This document shows positions 44,227 to 53,476 of a stretch of DNA of 64,000 nucleotides, in pieces (the first letter of the stretch is position 1; every line of letters begins with the position of its first letter). Made by a program: the position numbers and the translations under genes. Origin of the DNA: Pseudomonas viridiflava (lineage in GTDB: Bacteria; Pseudomonadota; Gammaproteobacteria; Pseudomonadales; Pseudomonadaceae); NCBI RefSeq assembly GCF_900601905.1, contig NZ_UWFA01000416.1, forward strand, positions 124,001-188,000, written 5' to 3'. The notes under the pieces were generated by a model. The model worked only from the letters and a program-made list of their open reading frames with translations, was not told the origin of the DNA and searched no databases.

Positions 44227-45732
44227 TCAGCGCCCCGACAGCATCTCGACTACCGGCTCGCCGGTCTCAGCATCAACAGTGACGATTTCTCGTTTGTCAG
44301 GGTCTGCGGCGCGTACTCTGGCAATCAGCGATCCCTTGTCGTTGAAGTCCACGCGCCCTTTGAGATAAAGGTTTTGCAAGCCTTCAAGCGTCAGTCCGCT
44401 GATATCCACCAGCCATTGCAGCACCTGATCCGGAGCACCGTGACCCTGCAAGGCCCGATGTAAATCCGGTATCGCGACCAGCATCCCCGGGTGGCAACGA
44501 CGCAGAAACGCTTCAAGTTCGCGCCCTTCATTGACGAAGGGGGAAAACACCAGGCAGATCAGTTGCGCCTCATTGAGGCCATAGCCCTCCTGCGCGAACT
44601 GGGTCGCCAAAGCCCGGCGTGCAGCGATTTTCTCCTCACCCTGGTAGGCACCGAGTGCCTGGTCGATCAATCGCTGGGGCATGGCCTTTCTGCGCATCAG
44701 CACTTTGGCCAGTTGCAGATACTCTTCAATACCCTCGGCATAACTGCGGCCCTGTACGTACTGAACCTTCAAGCCGCGCATATGCGCCATGAGCAGCGGG
44801 TTGGCACAGTCGGACTCACTGAAACTGAACGCCAGGTCCTCGAACCGAAAGCCCAGGAAGTCGGTCAGCAGCTTCCAGTGATCCTCGGTGCCGTTGGGAA
44901 TCAGATCGGCGATGCTGATAAAGGACGGCACAGCGGCCTTATTGGCCCCGGTGAATGGCCTGACAAAACTGGCGGGCACGTCACTGCCCTCGCCGTACAA
45001 CTCCTGATGATAAGCCTGGCCGATGCCTTCGATAATCTTGAGCATGCCATTGAAGTTCTGGTTGCCCCAGTCGCTCAGACGAAAGCCGCTGCGCGGTGCC
45101 AGGCGCATGATCCAGGTGACGTACTGCTTTTGCTCTTTGCGTGGGTCGCCGCTGACCACCGCGTCGACCCCGCTGCCCCAGCCTGTCGCCCGGGAGAAAA
45201 AACCGGCGATGCTCAGATAGCAGCTATTACAAAACGTGGTGCGGCCGTCGCCTGCCGAAACATGCCCGCTGACCAGCATGTCCGAGCGACTCAGCTCTCG
45301 CACGGCCGCCGAGATCGGCAGATCCGGCTCGAACGCGTGCACCTGCTCGCCCTCAACCACCAGCAACTCGACCCGCGGATCATCGTGCAGAAACAGCGCG
45401 CAGTAGGTCCTATGAATATTGTCCATCACCATCGGCGTCATGCCCGGATGGCGCATGTTGGCGACACGCAGATTGAAGGTGGCCGGTGAGCGACCGGCAA
45501 TACTCAATTGCGCTGCACGCAGCAAGGCAACGGTATAGGCGCTGTCCTTGCCGCCACTGAAAGGTACCAGCACTTTGAAGCTGGCAATCCGTTCGATCCC
45601 GCCCGCCGCCACTATCAAGCGCTGAATCAATAACTGCAACGCAGTCCGCTCAGCCCGGGTGAAGTAACTCAGCAAGCGCTGCAAAACTTGCTGATAGACA
45701 TAGTTCATGGCTTGTTCGTGAATAGAACTCAT
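44227..45732 (-). CDS. PP-loop (N-type ATP pyrophosphatase) protein of unknown role
   Basis: This 501-residue protein carries the PP-loop SGGKDSAYTVALL (59-71), which binds ATP and adenylates a substrate in enzymes such as TtcA, ThiI, asparagine synthetase and PAPS reductase. A CxxC pair (C167, C170, in FCNSC) follows about 100 residues on, as in some sulfur-transfer or amidotransfer members. The remaining two thirds, ending EIVTVDAETGEPVVEML, match no family I recognise. There is no GATase domain. A strong AGGAGGG precedes ATG 45732. It is flanked by an AT-rich gap and appears monocistronic. A role in small-molecule tailoring or in RNA or DNA thiolation is conceivable. Confidence 0.7.
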   Translation of the reverse strand: MSSIHEQAMNYVYQQVLQRLLSYFTRAERTALQLLIQRLIVAAGGIERIASFKVLVPFSGGKDSAYTVALLRAAQLSIAGRSPATFNLRVANMRHPGMTPMVMDNIHRTYCALFLHDDPRVELLVVEGEQVHAFEPDLPISAAVRELSRSDMLVSGHVSAGDGRTTFCNSCYLSIAGFFSRATGWGSGVDAVVSGDPRKEQKQYVTWIMRLAPRSGFRLSDWGNQNFNGMLKIIEGIGQAYHQELYGEGSDVPASFVRPFTGANKAAVPSFISIADLIPNGTEDHWKLLTDFLGFRFEDLAFSFSESDCANPLLMAHMRGLKVQYVQGRSYAEGIEEYLQLAKVLMRRKAMPQRLIDQALGAYQGEEKIAARRALATQFAQEGYGLNEAQLICLVFSPFVNEGRELEAFLRRCHPGMLVAIPDLHRALQGHGAPDQVLQWLVDISGLTLEGLQNLYLKGRVDFNDKGSLIARVRAADPDKREIVTVDAETGEPVVEMLSGR

Positions 45733-46220
45733 GCGCTGACGCCCTCCTGTAGTGTTTCACCGAAGGACTTACGGGCGGGCAGAATAAATAGCTGATGATG
45801 GACCATAACTCATTCCCTGAGTGGTAAGTACCCCGCCATTATCAGCAATAATCGGGTAAATACAAGATGCGCATCACACTAGCAACGGCAAACCAAACTT
45901 GAAGATAAACAGCTATAAACTATACGGAGGTGTTTATTTAAAACCCCCGTGAGACTGCGCCAGGCCTTGCGCTGTAAGGGCTGCAGCTAAAGAGAGGGCG
46001 TGCTTGGCAAGGCTCAAGCCAGAGGCTGTATAGCGCTCAATGGGTGTGCTGTTCAGCGGAGTTAAAGTGCGCACTTAGTGCTCAGGCTTTCTGGCAGGGC
46101 GCAGGCTTGTGAACAACGTTTAATTAATCGGAGTACTGGCTTGTATTAGGTTTAAAACCTAAAGAGTTTTAAACCTGCTTTATGGAATAAGGGCGGAAAA
46201 GGAAATGCCAAGCCACAAAA
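45733..46220. other. AT-rich non-coding gap with inverted repeat
   Basis: No gene is accepted in these 488 bp, which are visibly richer in A+T than their surroundings. AGGTTTAAAA (46148-46157) and TTTTAAACCT (46167-46176) form a perfect 10-bp inverted repeat around 9 nt. A possible ribosome site (GGAGGTG, about 45925) is not followed by a usable frame. The stretch may hold the promoter of the PP-loop gene and remnants of exchanged DNA. Confidence 0.45.
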
Positions 46221-46223
46221 GAA

Positions 46224-46249
46224 AATGCCTTCCGTATGAGGAAGGCATT
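46224..46249 (-). terminator. Intrinsic terminator of mexS
   Basis: AATGCCTTCC and GGAAGGCATT pair around 6 nt. On the reverse strand the hairpin is followed by TTTTCTTTTG, 34 bp after the mexS stop. Confidence 0.85.
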
Positions 46250-46282
46250 GAGATTGGCGCATTGACCTTGTTCAGAATCAAA

Positions 46283-47305
46283 TCAGACTGATTCGACTTC
46301 CAGCACTGCACGGCCACCAATTGGGCAACCATCCATGTAGCGATGCGCCTGCACCACCTCACTGAACGGGAACACCCGGGTCTGCAGCGGTTCAAGCACG
46401 CGATCCGCCGTCAACTGATTGATGTCGCGCAAGGCGCGCTGCAGCGCTGCGTCATCCTGGGTGATGCCCAGTTCAGGTTTGCCGGTGAAATTGCCCAGGC
46501 AATGGACGAAGAACTGGATGTTTTTCTGGAACGCTGCGCAGGCCGGGAAAGGCGTCTGATTGCCACCCTGCAGCCCATAGAGCACCAGGCTGCCACGTGG
46601 CGCCAGAACGTCGCCCATGATCGACATCTGCGGACCGCCCAGACCATCGAGCACCACATCAACGCCACGGCCATCGGTGTACTTGTTGATGGCCATCAAC
46701 AGGTCCTGCTCTTCGGTGACCACTACCTTCTCGGCACCCAGCGCCAACAGATAGTCGCGGGCATCTTCGGTTTTAGTGGCCGCAATGACGCGCACGCCCA
46801 GTGCTTTGCCAAGCTGAACAAAGGATGGCCCGGCGCAATGGCTGGCATCGGTCACCAGAGCGGTCTGCCCTGGCTTGATGCGTGCCAGATCGACGTACGC
46901 GAAATATGCAACCAGCAGCGGCGTGTAGTGAACGCTGGCCTCAACCGGCGTCAGGACATCCGGGTAACGGGTCAGGGATGTACGCGGCAGCACGATCGAC
47001 TCGCCATACACCGGGTGCTGATTGGGGTCAGCTGCAGGAAAGCTGGCGACCTTGTCACCCACTTTGAGATCATCGACACCCTCACCCAGCGCAGTCACTA
47101 CACCGGCCATTTCGTGACCGATGCCCGCAGGGAGCCGCGCCTGGGATGAAGCCAGGTTTTGCCGCCAGAGCACGTCGTACCAGCTGATGCCTATCGCCTG
47201 AACACGTACCTGAACCTCACCGGGACCAGGCAACGCAGCAGGATGCTCTTCAATCTTGAGCACCTCGGCTGGACCAAACTGATGAAAACGAATCGTGCGG
47301 GACAT
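46283..47305 (-). CDS. mexS: MexS, MDR-superfamily oxidoreductase next to mexT
   Basis: This 340-residue zinc-independent quinone-oxidoreductase-like protein matches MexS of P. aeruginosa in start (MSRTIRFHQFGPAEVLK), length and C-terminus (VVQAHRYMDGCPIGGRAVLEV). The nucleotide-binding region is around residues 145-175, and VVVTEEQDL and GGPQMSIMGDVLAPRGSLVLYG are conserved blocks. MexS is thought to remove an electrophilic metabolite; its loss activates mexEF-oprN through MexT. It diverges from mexT with a 385-bp shared control region, as in P. aeruginosa. Confidence 0.9.
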   Translation of the reverse strand: MSRTIRFHQFGPAEVLKIEEHPAALPGPGEVQVRVQAIGISWYDVLWRQNLASSQARLPAGIGHEMAGVVTALGEGVDDLKVGDKVASFPAADPNQHPVYGESIVLPRTSLTRYPDVLTPVEASVHYTPLLVAYFAYVDLARIKPGQTALVTDASHCAGPSFVQLGKALGVRVIAATKTEDARDYLLALGAEKVVVTEEQDLLMAINKYTDGRGVDVVLDGLGGPQMSIMGDVLAPRGSLVLYGLQGGNQTPFPACAAFQKNIQFFVHCLGNFTGKPELGITQDDAALQRALRDINQLTADRVLEPLQTRVFPFSEVVQAHRYMDGCPIGGRAVLEVESV

Positions 47306-47690
47306 TTCGAACCTCGCCTAGAAAACCTTGATGCCATGAACTCTATCCGGGCTCTGCCGGTAACACTATCAGTGGCTATTAATAGTCGACATGCTTGTCA
47401 TCGATTGTCCCTCGAATGCGTAGGGAATTTTGCGGTAGCAATCGACAAGGCTTCATGCGCTCATGGGCGGCCATTGTTCGCATGTCAGCCCGACATTGCA
47501 ACCTGTGTTGCCAGCCCGTCATGAGCAACGTAAATACCTGGAATGGTCAGGGCAGACAGCAGCCGCTGAATTTATCCATGCGCAAATGCAGCATTTGCTC
47601 GTACTATTCACGCCTGCCTCACAGCGTTATCCGACAGACTGTGAGCCGTTTTCGTACAACTGCAACGACCAACGGCCGAGATATCCCGCC
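47306..47690. promoter_or_regulatory. mexS-mexT divergent control region
   Basis: This gap has CTATTAATAG (47376-47385) as a palindrome beside GTCGAC (47385-47390). On the reverse strand GTCGAC with CA nine bases before it is a partial match to the published MexT motif (ATCA-N5-GTCGAT-N4-ACYAT). It lies about 80 bp upstream of mexS, where MexT activation of mexS would act. The match is incomplete. An alternative longer frame into mexT (from 47463) is not credible as coding. Confidence 0.4.
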
Positions 47691-48605
47691 ATGAATCGCA
47701 ACGACCTGCGTCGCGTCGACCTCAATTTGCTCATCGTTTTTGAAACCCTGATGCATGAACGCAGCGTAACCCGTGCGGCCGAAAAGCTGTTTCTCGGGCA
47801 GCCAGCGATCAGCGCGGCGCTTTCGCGCCTGCGCGGCCTGTTCGACGATCCGCTGTTCGTGCGCACCGGCCGCAGCATGGAGCCGACCGCCCGCGCGACG
47901 GAAATCTTTGCCCTGCTCTCGCCCGCTCTGGACTCGATTTCCACGGCGGTCAGCCGCGCCTCGGAGTTCGACCCGGCCACCAGTACCGCCGTGTTTCGCA
48001 TCGGCCTGTCGGATGAGGTCGAATTTGCCCTGCTCCCGGCCCTGTTGAAGCGCCTGCGGTCCGAAGCCCCAGGCATCGTGCTGGTAGTGCGGCGGGTCAA
48101 TTACATTCTGATGCCGGCGCTGCTCGCTTCGGGCGAGATCTCCATCGGCGTCAGTTACACCAACGACCTGCCCGCCAACGCCAAGCGCAAAGTGCTGCGC
48201 CGCAGCAAACCCATGCTCCTGCGCGCAGACAGCATGCCGGGCGCCCTGACCCTGGAAGACTTCTGCTCGCGACCCCACGCGCTGGTGTCTTACGCGGGTG
48301 ATCTGGGCGGTTTCATCGATGAACACCTGGAAAAGCTTGGCTGCAAACGGCATGTCGTACTGGCCGTTCCGCAGTTCAATGGCCTGTCCACCCTGCTGAC
48401 CGGCACCGACATCATCGCCACCGTGCCCGATTACGCCGCTGCCGTGCTGGCCGCTGCCGGGGGCGTGCGCGCCGAGACTCTGCCCATCGAGACCCAGACC
48501 TTCGAGCTGCACATGGCCTGGCGCGGCTCGCAGGATAATGATCCGGGAGAGCGCTGGTTGCGTTCGAGGATTCAGATGTTTTTTGGCGATCCGGACAGTC
48601 TTTAG
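47691..48605 (+). CDS. mexT: MexT, LysR-family activator of mexEF-oprN
   Basis: This 304-residue regulator matches P. aeruginosa MexT almost block for block: MNRNDLRRVDLNLLIVFETLMHERSVTRAAEKLFLGQPAISAALSRLR is its intact helix-turn-helix region (reading not split here by any insertion or frameshift). Later blocks FRIGLSDEVEF and VPQFNGLSTLLTGTDIIATVPDYA are also shared. ATG 47691 gives the functional 304-residue form. It activates mexEF-oprN and mexS under electrophile or nitrosative stress. Unlike in P. aeruginosa, its target operon is not adjacent but begins at 57129. Confidence 0.93.
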   Translation: MNRNDLRRVDLNLLIVFETLMHERSVTRAAEKLFLGQPAISAALSRLRGLFDDPLFVRTGRSMEPTARATEIFALLSPALDSISTAVSRASEFDPATSTAVFRIGLSDEVEFALLPALLKRLRSEAPGIVLVVRRVNYILMPALLASGEISIGVSYTNDLPANAKRKVLRRSKPMLLRADSMPGALTLEDFCSRPHALVSYAGDLGGFIDEHLEKLGCKRHVVLAVPQFNGLSTLLTGTDIIATVPDYAAAVLAAAGGVRAETLPIETQTFELHMAWRGSQDNDPGERWLRSRIQMFFGDPDSL

Positions 48606-48649
48606 GCGTCTCGGGCAGGCTGCTCAACGGATAAGTTCTGCCGTTGATC

Positions 48650-48970
48650 ATGGAGCTCCATTCACTTCCAGTTACCCATGACCTGGTGCAGTCAGGCCGT
48701 TATCGCGGGCGCTTTACACAGGTGAACGAAGGGGATCTGGAGCACTACCTCGAGGGCTTGAGTCTGGAGCCAACCCCTCCTCAACCCCAGCGATTGATTC
48801 CCTTGGAGTCGTGCTTATCCGCTTTCATGGCCGGTAACCCACGTTCTATTGGAATTAGCCTTCTTGCAGTCTCTGTATTCGACGTTCGCGTAATAGCCCC
48901 CACACTCCCAGGCTCAGCAGGCCAATCAACCCCGCAGCCGAGAGCAGAACATTACTGTGCGAAGTGCTGA
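48650..48970 (+). CDS. Small hypothetical open frame after mexT
   Basis: A 106-codon frame from ATG 48650 (MELHSLPVTHDLVQSGRYRG). Its last 116 bp lie antisense to the end of the DHA2 transporter gene. It has no recognised domain and no clear ribosome site. The first 65 residues are hydrophilic and could be a small protein; the remainder looks like antisense reading. It may be a remnant at the junction where mexT was parted from mexE. Confidence 0.25.
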   Translation: MELHSLPVTHDLVQSGRYRGRFTQVNEGDLEHYLEGLSLEPTPPQPQRLIPLESCLSAFMAGNPRSIGISLLAVSVFDVRVIAPTLPGSAGQSTPQPRAEHYCAKC

Positions 48971-50378
48971 AAGCAGCCTGACTAGCGGCGATCAGTTGCT
49001 GCGCCTGATCGTGGCTGAGCGCTTGGGCGGCAATCATCGTCTCGCCAATGGAGCGAGCCGCCATTTCAGCGGCAGGTGAAGGGATGCCCTCCGGCAGGTG
49101 TAGGGATCGTTCATAACTGGTCGCCAGCAGAATGCCGAAAGCCGTAATGCCCAGTCCAGAACCAAGGTCATAGCTGGTGGCCTCAAGGGCTCCGGCAGAA
49201 CCGGCCTTTTCGACGGGTGTGTTGCTCATGATGGCCACCGAGGAGGCCGTCATGCCGATACCCAGCGCCAGACCCAACGCCGCCAGCAGCATAATGACTG
49301 TCACGCCGCCGTCCTTCAGGCCCATCAGCCCAAGACCGGTCAGGCTTGCAGCAGCTATTAGCAGCGACAGGCTCGCGATCAGCCGCAGGCCGGTCGCGCG
49401 CAGGATTCTGCCTGCCAGCGGCCCGCCGACTGCAGAACCGATCATCAACGGCAGCATGAACAACCCGGCCTCCAGAGCACTACGGCCAAGTACGAATTGC
49501 AGCTCCTGAGCCAGCATCAGCTCAACCCCCGCCAGCGCGCCCATGGCAATGAACGCCATGAGGATGCCAGCACTGATTGCCGGGATGGCGAACAGACTCA
49601 GGTCGAGCATGGGGTTGGGTGAACGCAGTTGCTTGCGCACGAACCCGCCGAGCATCAGCATGCCGAACGCAAAAAGAGCGGCGCTGCCCAACAAGGAGCT
49701 GCCGGTCTTGAAGCCCGACTTGAGCGCATAAACGCTGGCCATGATCCCCAGAACAAGCGGCAGCGCCTGGCCAATTGGCCAGCTTGCGCCAGCCATGACC
49801 GGCCGACGAGGAAGATAGGCAATCACCAGCGGCATGACTACCAGCATGACCGGCACATTGACCAGAAATACCGCCCCCCACCAGAAGTGTTCAAGCAACG
49901 CGCCACCCACCAGCGGGCCAACAGCGGCGCCGGCCGATGCAGCAGCACTCCAGATGCCCAACGCAGTGGCTCGCTCGGTCTCATCGTCGAACGTCTGGCG
50001 TACGATCGCCAGCGTGCACGGCATGACCATGGCCGCCCCGACAGCCATGAAGGCCCGTGCGCCGATCAGTGCCAGAGCGTTCGGCGAAAAGGCCGCCAGG
50101 GTCGAGCCCATGCAGAAAATCACCAGGCCCAGTATCAACATCTGCCGATGGCCGACCTTATCGGCCAGCGTCCCCATCGGGATCAACAGGCTGGCCATCA
50201 GCAACGGGTAGATGTCGAGGATCCACAGGACCTCTGTACCGGTAGCCTGCAATGCCAGGGTCAGCGAAGGCACCGCGACGTGCAGGATAGTCATGTCCAA
50301 CACAATCGGCAGAAAAGCCATCATCACCGCCAGCAATACCAGCCAGCGGTTTGCAGTGTTAACTGACACGCCGTTCAT
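48855..50378 (-). CDS. DHA2-family (14-helix) MFS multidrug exporter, SmvA/EmrB-like
   Basis: This 507-residue inner-membrane drug:H+ antiporter has the motif C-type region and DHA2 pattern: MTILHVAVPSLTLALQATGTEVLWILDIYPLLMASLLIPMGTLADKVGHRQ at helices 1-3, in which D29 lies in helix 1. The closest known type is SmvA, which exports quaternary ammonium compounds and methyl viologen. Its ATG overlaps the RND stop by four bases, so it is translated with the adaptor-RND pair. It has no adaptor of its own. Confidence 0.88.
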   Translation of the reverse strand: MNGVSVNTANRWLVLLAVMMAFLPIVLDMTILHVAVPSLTLALQATGTEVLWILDIYPLLMASLLIPMGTLADKVGHRQMLILGLVIFCMGSTLAAFSPNALALIGARAFMAVGAAMVMPCTLAIVRQTFDDETERATALGIWSAAASAGAAVGPLVGGALLEHFWWGAVFLVNVPVMLVVMPLVIAYLPRRPVMAGASWPIGQALPLVLGIMASVYALKSGFKTGSSLLGSAALFAFGMLMLGGFVRKQLRSPNPMLDLSLFAIPAISAGILMAFIAMGALAGVELMLAQELQFVLGRSALEAGLFMLPLMIGSAVGGPLAGRILRATGLRLIASLSLLIAAASLTGLGLMGLKDGGVTVIMLLAALGLALGIGMTASSVAIMSNTPVEKAGSAGALEATSYDLGSGLGITAFGILLATSYERSLHLPEGIPSPAAEMAARSIGETMIAAQALSHDQAQQLIAASQAAFSTSHSNVLLSAAGLIGLLSLGVWGLLRERRIQRLQEG

Positions 50379-53300
50379 CGCGCTTTACGCCTGAATTTTT
50401 CTACGCCACCCATGACCAGCACAAAAAATACGGGCACAAAGACCACCGCCAGCGTCGCCGTCAACATGCCGCCAATCACCCCGGTGCCGATAGCCTGCTG
50501 GCTGGCTGAACTGGCACCGGAAGCAAAGACCAGCGGAACCACACCGAGAATAAAAGCCAGCGAGGTCATGATAATAGGCCGCAAGCGCAGGCGTGCCGCA
50601 TGAATACTCGCCTCGACCCGGCCCATCCCTTGATCGTTCAAGCTCTTGGCGAACTCAATGATCAGGATCGCATTCTTGGCGGACAGGCCAATAATGGTGA
50701 TCAGCCCCACCTTGAAGAACACGTCGTTGGGCATCCCGCGCAAGGTCACCGCCAGCACCGCGCCGATGATCCCCAAAGGCACCACCAGCAACACCGCCGC
50801 AGGAATGGCCCAGCTCTCGTAAAGCGCCGCCAGACACAAGAAAACCACGAGCATCGATAGCGCGAGCAACATCGGTGCCTGACTGCCCGACAGGCTTTCC
50901 TGCAGCGACAGCCCCGTCCATTGCAGCGCAAAACCTGCAGGCAACCCGGAAGCCAGCCGCTCCAGTTCTTCCATCGCCTGGCCCGTGCTGTGGCCTGGCG
51001 TTGGTTCGCCGGACAGGCTCACGGCGGGGTAACCGTTGTAGCGATTGAGCTGCGCGGGGCCTCGGCTCCAGCTGACACTGGCAAATGCGGAAACAGGCAC
51101 CATGCGCCCCTGGCTGTTTTTGACTTCCAGTTTCAGCAGGTCATCCACTTGCTGTCGGCGATCCCCTTCGCTCTGCACGATCACTTGCTGCATGCGGCCC
51201 AGGTTCGGGAAGTCATTCACGTAGGCCGAGCCCAGCGACGTGGACAGGACGTTGGCAATCTCGGAAAACGAGACGCCCATGGCATTGGCTTGCAGACGAT
51301 CCACTTCGATATTGACCTGAGGTGTTTCGGCCAGAGCGGCCTCACGCACGTTTTGCAGAATCGGGTTGGCGCTGACTTTGCTCAACAATGCATCGCGAGC
51401 CTGTTGCAGGGCGGCATAGCCCTGCCCTGCACGGTCCTGCAAGCGCACTTCGAAACCGCCCGAGGTGCCCAAGCCTTCCACGGGAGGCGGCAACAGGCTG
51501 AACACCATCGCATCCTTGAACCCGGAAAACACCGCACTGGCCCGATCTGCGATGGCTTGAGCAGAGTCGCCAGCGGTGCGCTGCGACCAGTCTTTGAGGG
51601 TCGAAAACGCCAGTGCAGCGTTTTGCCCGCTGCCGGAAAAACTGAAACCGAGAATCATAACGGTGTTGGCGATGCCTGGTTCACTGGCGTTATGCGTCTC
51701 GATCTGTCTGGCGATTTCAATGGTGCGGCTCTGGCTAGCGCCAGGTGGTAGCTGAATGTCAGTAATGGTGTACCCCTGATCTTCAACCGGCAGAAATGAG
51801 GATGGCAAACGAATGAAGAGCACGACCATGATCCCTACCAGCACCGCAAACACCAGCATGTAACGGCCCAATTGGCGCACGGCCTTGCTGACCCAGCTTT
51901 CATAACCCTCGCCCATGCGCTCGAAGCGACAGTTGAACCAGCCAAAAAAACCGGTCTTTTCATGATGGGAGTTGGCAACAATCGGTTTGAGTAGCGTCGC
52001 GCACAGCGCTGGCGTCAGGCTCAGCGCCAGAAACGCCGAAAACACGATCGCCACCGCCATGGAGATGGAAAACTGCTGATAGATCACGCCGACCGAACCG
52101 GGCATGAACGCCATGGGAATGAAAACGGCCGTCAGGACCAGCGTAATGCCGATGATCGCGCTGCTGATTTCCGTCATGGCCTTGCGGGTAGCGTCTTTGG
52201 GAGACAGCCCCTCATGCACCATCAGCCGTTCGACGTTTTCGACCACCACAATGGCGTCATCTACCAGAATGCCGATGGCCAATACCATGCCGAACAGCGT
52301 CAGTACGTTAATGGAAAAGCCCAACACGTACATCACGGCGAAGGTTCCCAGCAACGCGACGGGCACGACCAACGCGGGGATCAGCGTGTAACGAATATTC
52401 TGCAGGAACACGAACATCACGATGAACACCAGCACCATGGCCTCGATCAGGGTGTAAATGACCTTGGTGATCGAGACTTTGACGAAAGGCGATGTATCGT
52501 AAGGAACGTCGTACTTCACCCCGGCGGGAAAGTAGCGCGACAGTTCATCAAGCTTGTCCCGCACTTGGGTCGCGGTGCTCATTGCATTCGCTGAAGGTGC
52601 CAGCTGCACGCCCAGGGCGACGGACGCCTTGCCATCAAGACGGGTCGCAAAATTGTAACTCTGCCCGCCCACTTCAACCCGTGCCACATCCCCTATGGTC
52701 ACATTTGAACCGTTGGGGTTGGCCTTGAGGACGATGGCGGCAAATTCTTGCGGCGTGCTCAATTGCCCTTTAACCACCACTGTCGCGGTCAGCTCCTGAT
52801 CGGTGGAAGACGGCAAGTCACCGATACTCCCGGCGGCAACCTGGACATTCTGCTCGGCGATCGCCTGGCTCACATCGGCGGGTGTCAGCTTGAAAGCCAC
52901 CAGCTTCTGCGGATCGATCCAGATACGCATGGCCCGCTCGGAGCCGAACAGTTGCGCCTTGCCCACCCCGTCGAGCCGCTTGAGTTCATTGACCACGTTA
53001 CGGGTCAGGTAATCGCTCAGTGCAATTTCATCCAGACGACCGTCCATGGACGTCAGGGTCGCGATCATGAGAAAGCCGGCCGAGGTTTCTTCGATCTGCA
53101 TGCCTTGCTGGGTCACAGCACGGGGCAGACGTGGCTCGATGACTTTAAGACGATTCTGCACATCCACTTTGGCCAGCTCAGGGTTGGTACCCGGCTGAAA
53201 GGTAATGGTGATGGTCGCGGTGTTCTGGCTGCTGCTGGAACTGAAATACAGCAGGTGATTGACGCCGTTGAGCTCCTGCTCGATCAGGCTCACCACACTA

Positions 53301-53476
53301 TCGTCGATGGTCTGTGCCGATGCACCGGGGTACGTGGCAGTCAACTCGATTTGCGGCGGCGCGACGCTGGGGTACTGGGCGACCGGCAGCCTGGGAATAG
53401 CCAACAATCCGGCGAGAACGATAAACAGCGCGATGACCCAGGCAAATACCGGCCGATCGATAAAGAACTGCGGCAT
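50375..53476 (-). CDS. RND (HAE-1) multidrug efflux pump, AcrB/MexB type
   Basis: This 1033-residue trimeric inner-membrane pump has twelve helices with two large periplasmic loops. The start FFIDRPVFAWVIALFIVLAGLLAIPRLPVAQYP is typical of AcrB-class HAE-1 pumps. The proton-relay aspartates are in helix 4 (GILVDDAIVVVENVE). It exports hydrophobic drugs or detergents through an outer-membrane channel. No outer-membrane gene is in this operon, so it probably borrows OprM or OprN. ATG 53476 overlaps the adaptor stop by one base (TAATG). Confidence 0.93.
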   Translation of the reverse strand: MPQFFIDRPVFAWVIALFIVLAGLLAIPRLPVAQYPSVAPPQIELTATYPGASAQTIDDSVVSLIEQELNGVNHLLYFSSSSSQNTATITITFQPGTNPELAKVDVQNRLKVIEPRLPRAVTQQGMQIEETSAGFLMIATLTSMDGRLDEIALSDYLTRNVVNELKRLDGVGKAQLFGSERAMRIWIDPQKLVAFKLTPADVSQAIAEQNVQVAAGSIGDLPSSTDQELTATVVVKGQLSTPQEFAAIVLKANPNGSNVTIGDVARVEVGGQSYNFATRLDGKASVALGVQLAPSANAMSTATQVRDKLDELSRYFPAGVKYDVPYDTSPFVKVSITKVIYTLIEAMVLVFIVMFVFLQNIRYTLIPALVVPVALLGTFAVMYVLGFSINVLTLFGMVLAIGILVDDAIVVVENVERLMVHEGLSPKDATRKAMTEISSAIIGITLVLTAVFIPMAFMPGSVGVIYQQFSISMAVAIVFSAFLALSLTPALCATLLKPIVANSHHEKTGFFGWFNCRFERMGEGYESWVSKAVRQLGRYMLVFAVLVGIMVVLFIRLPSSFLPVEDQGYTITDIQLPPGASQSRTIEIARQIETHNASEPGIANTVMILGFSFSGSGQNAALAFSTLKDWSQRTAGDSAQAIADRASAVFSGFKDAMVFSLLPPPVEGLGTSGGFEVRLQDRAGQGYAALQQARDALLSKVSANPILQNVREAALAETPQVNIEVDRLQANAMGVSFSEIANVLSTSLGSAYVNDFPNLGRMQQVIVQSEGDRRQQVDDLLKLEVKNSQGRMVPVSAFASVSWSRGPAQLNRYNGYPAVSLSGEPTPGHSTGQAMEELERLASGLPAGFALQWTGLSLQESLSGSQAPMLLALSMLVVFLCLAALYESWAIPAAVLLVVPLGIIGAVLAVTLRGMPNDVFFKVGLITIIGLSAKNAILIIEFAKSLNDQGMGRVEASIHAARLRLRPIIMTSLAFILGVVPLVFASGASSASQQAIGTGVIGGMLTATLAVVFVPVFFVLVMGGVEKFRRKAR

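Noticed and set aside
47306..47470. A full MexT box between mexS and mexT
   Set aside because: Only a partial match (GTCGAC core with CA nine bases before it) was found, so it is listed as a weak candidate, not as a site.
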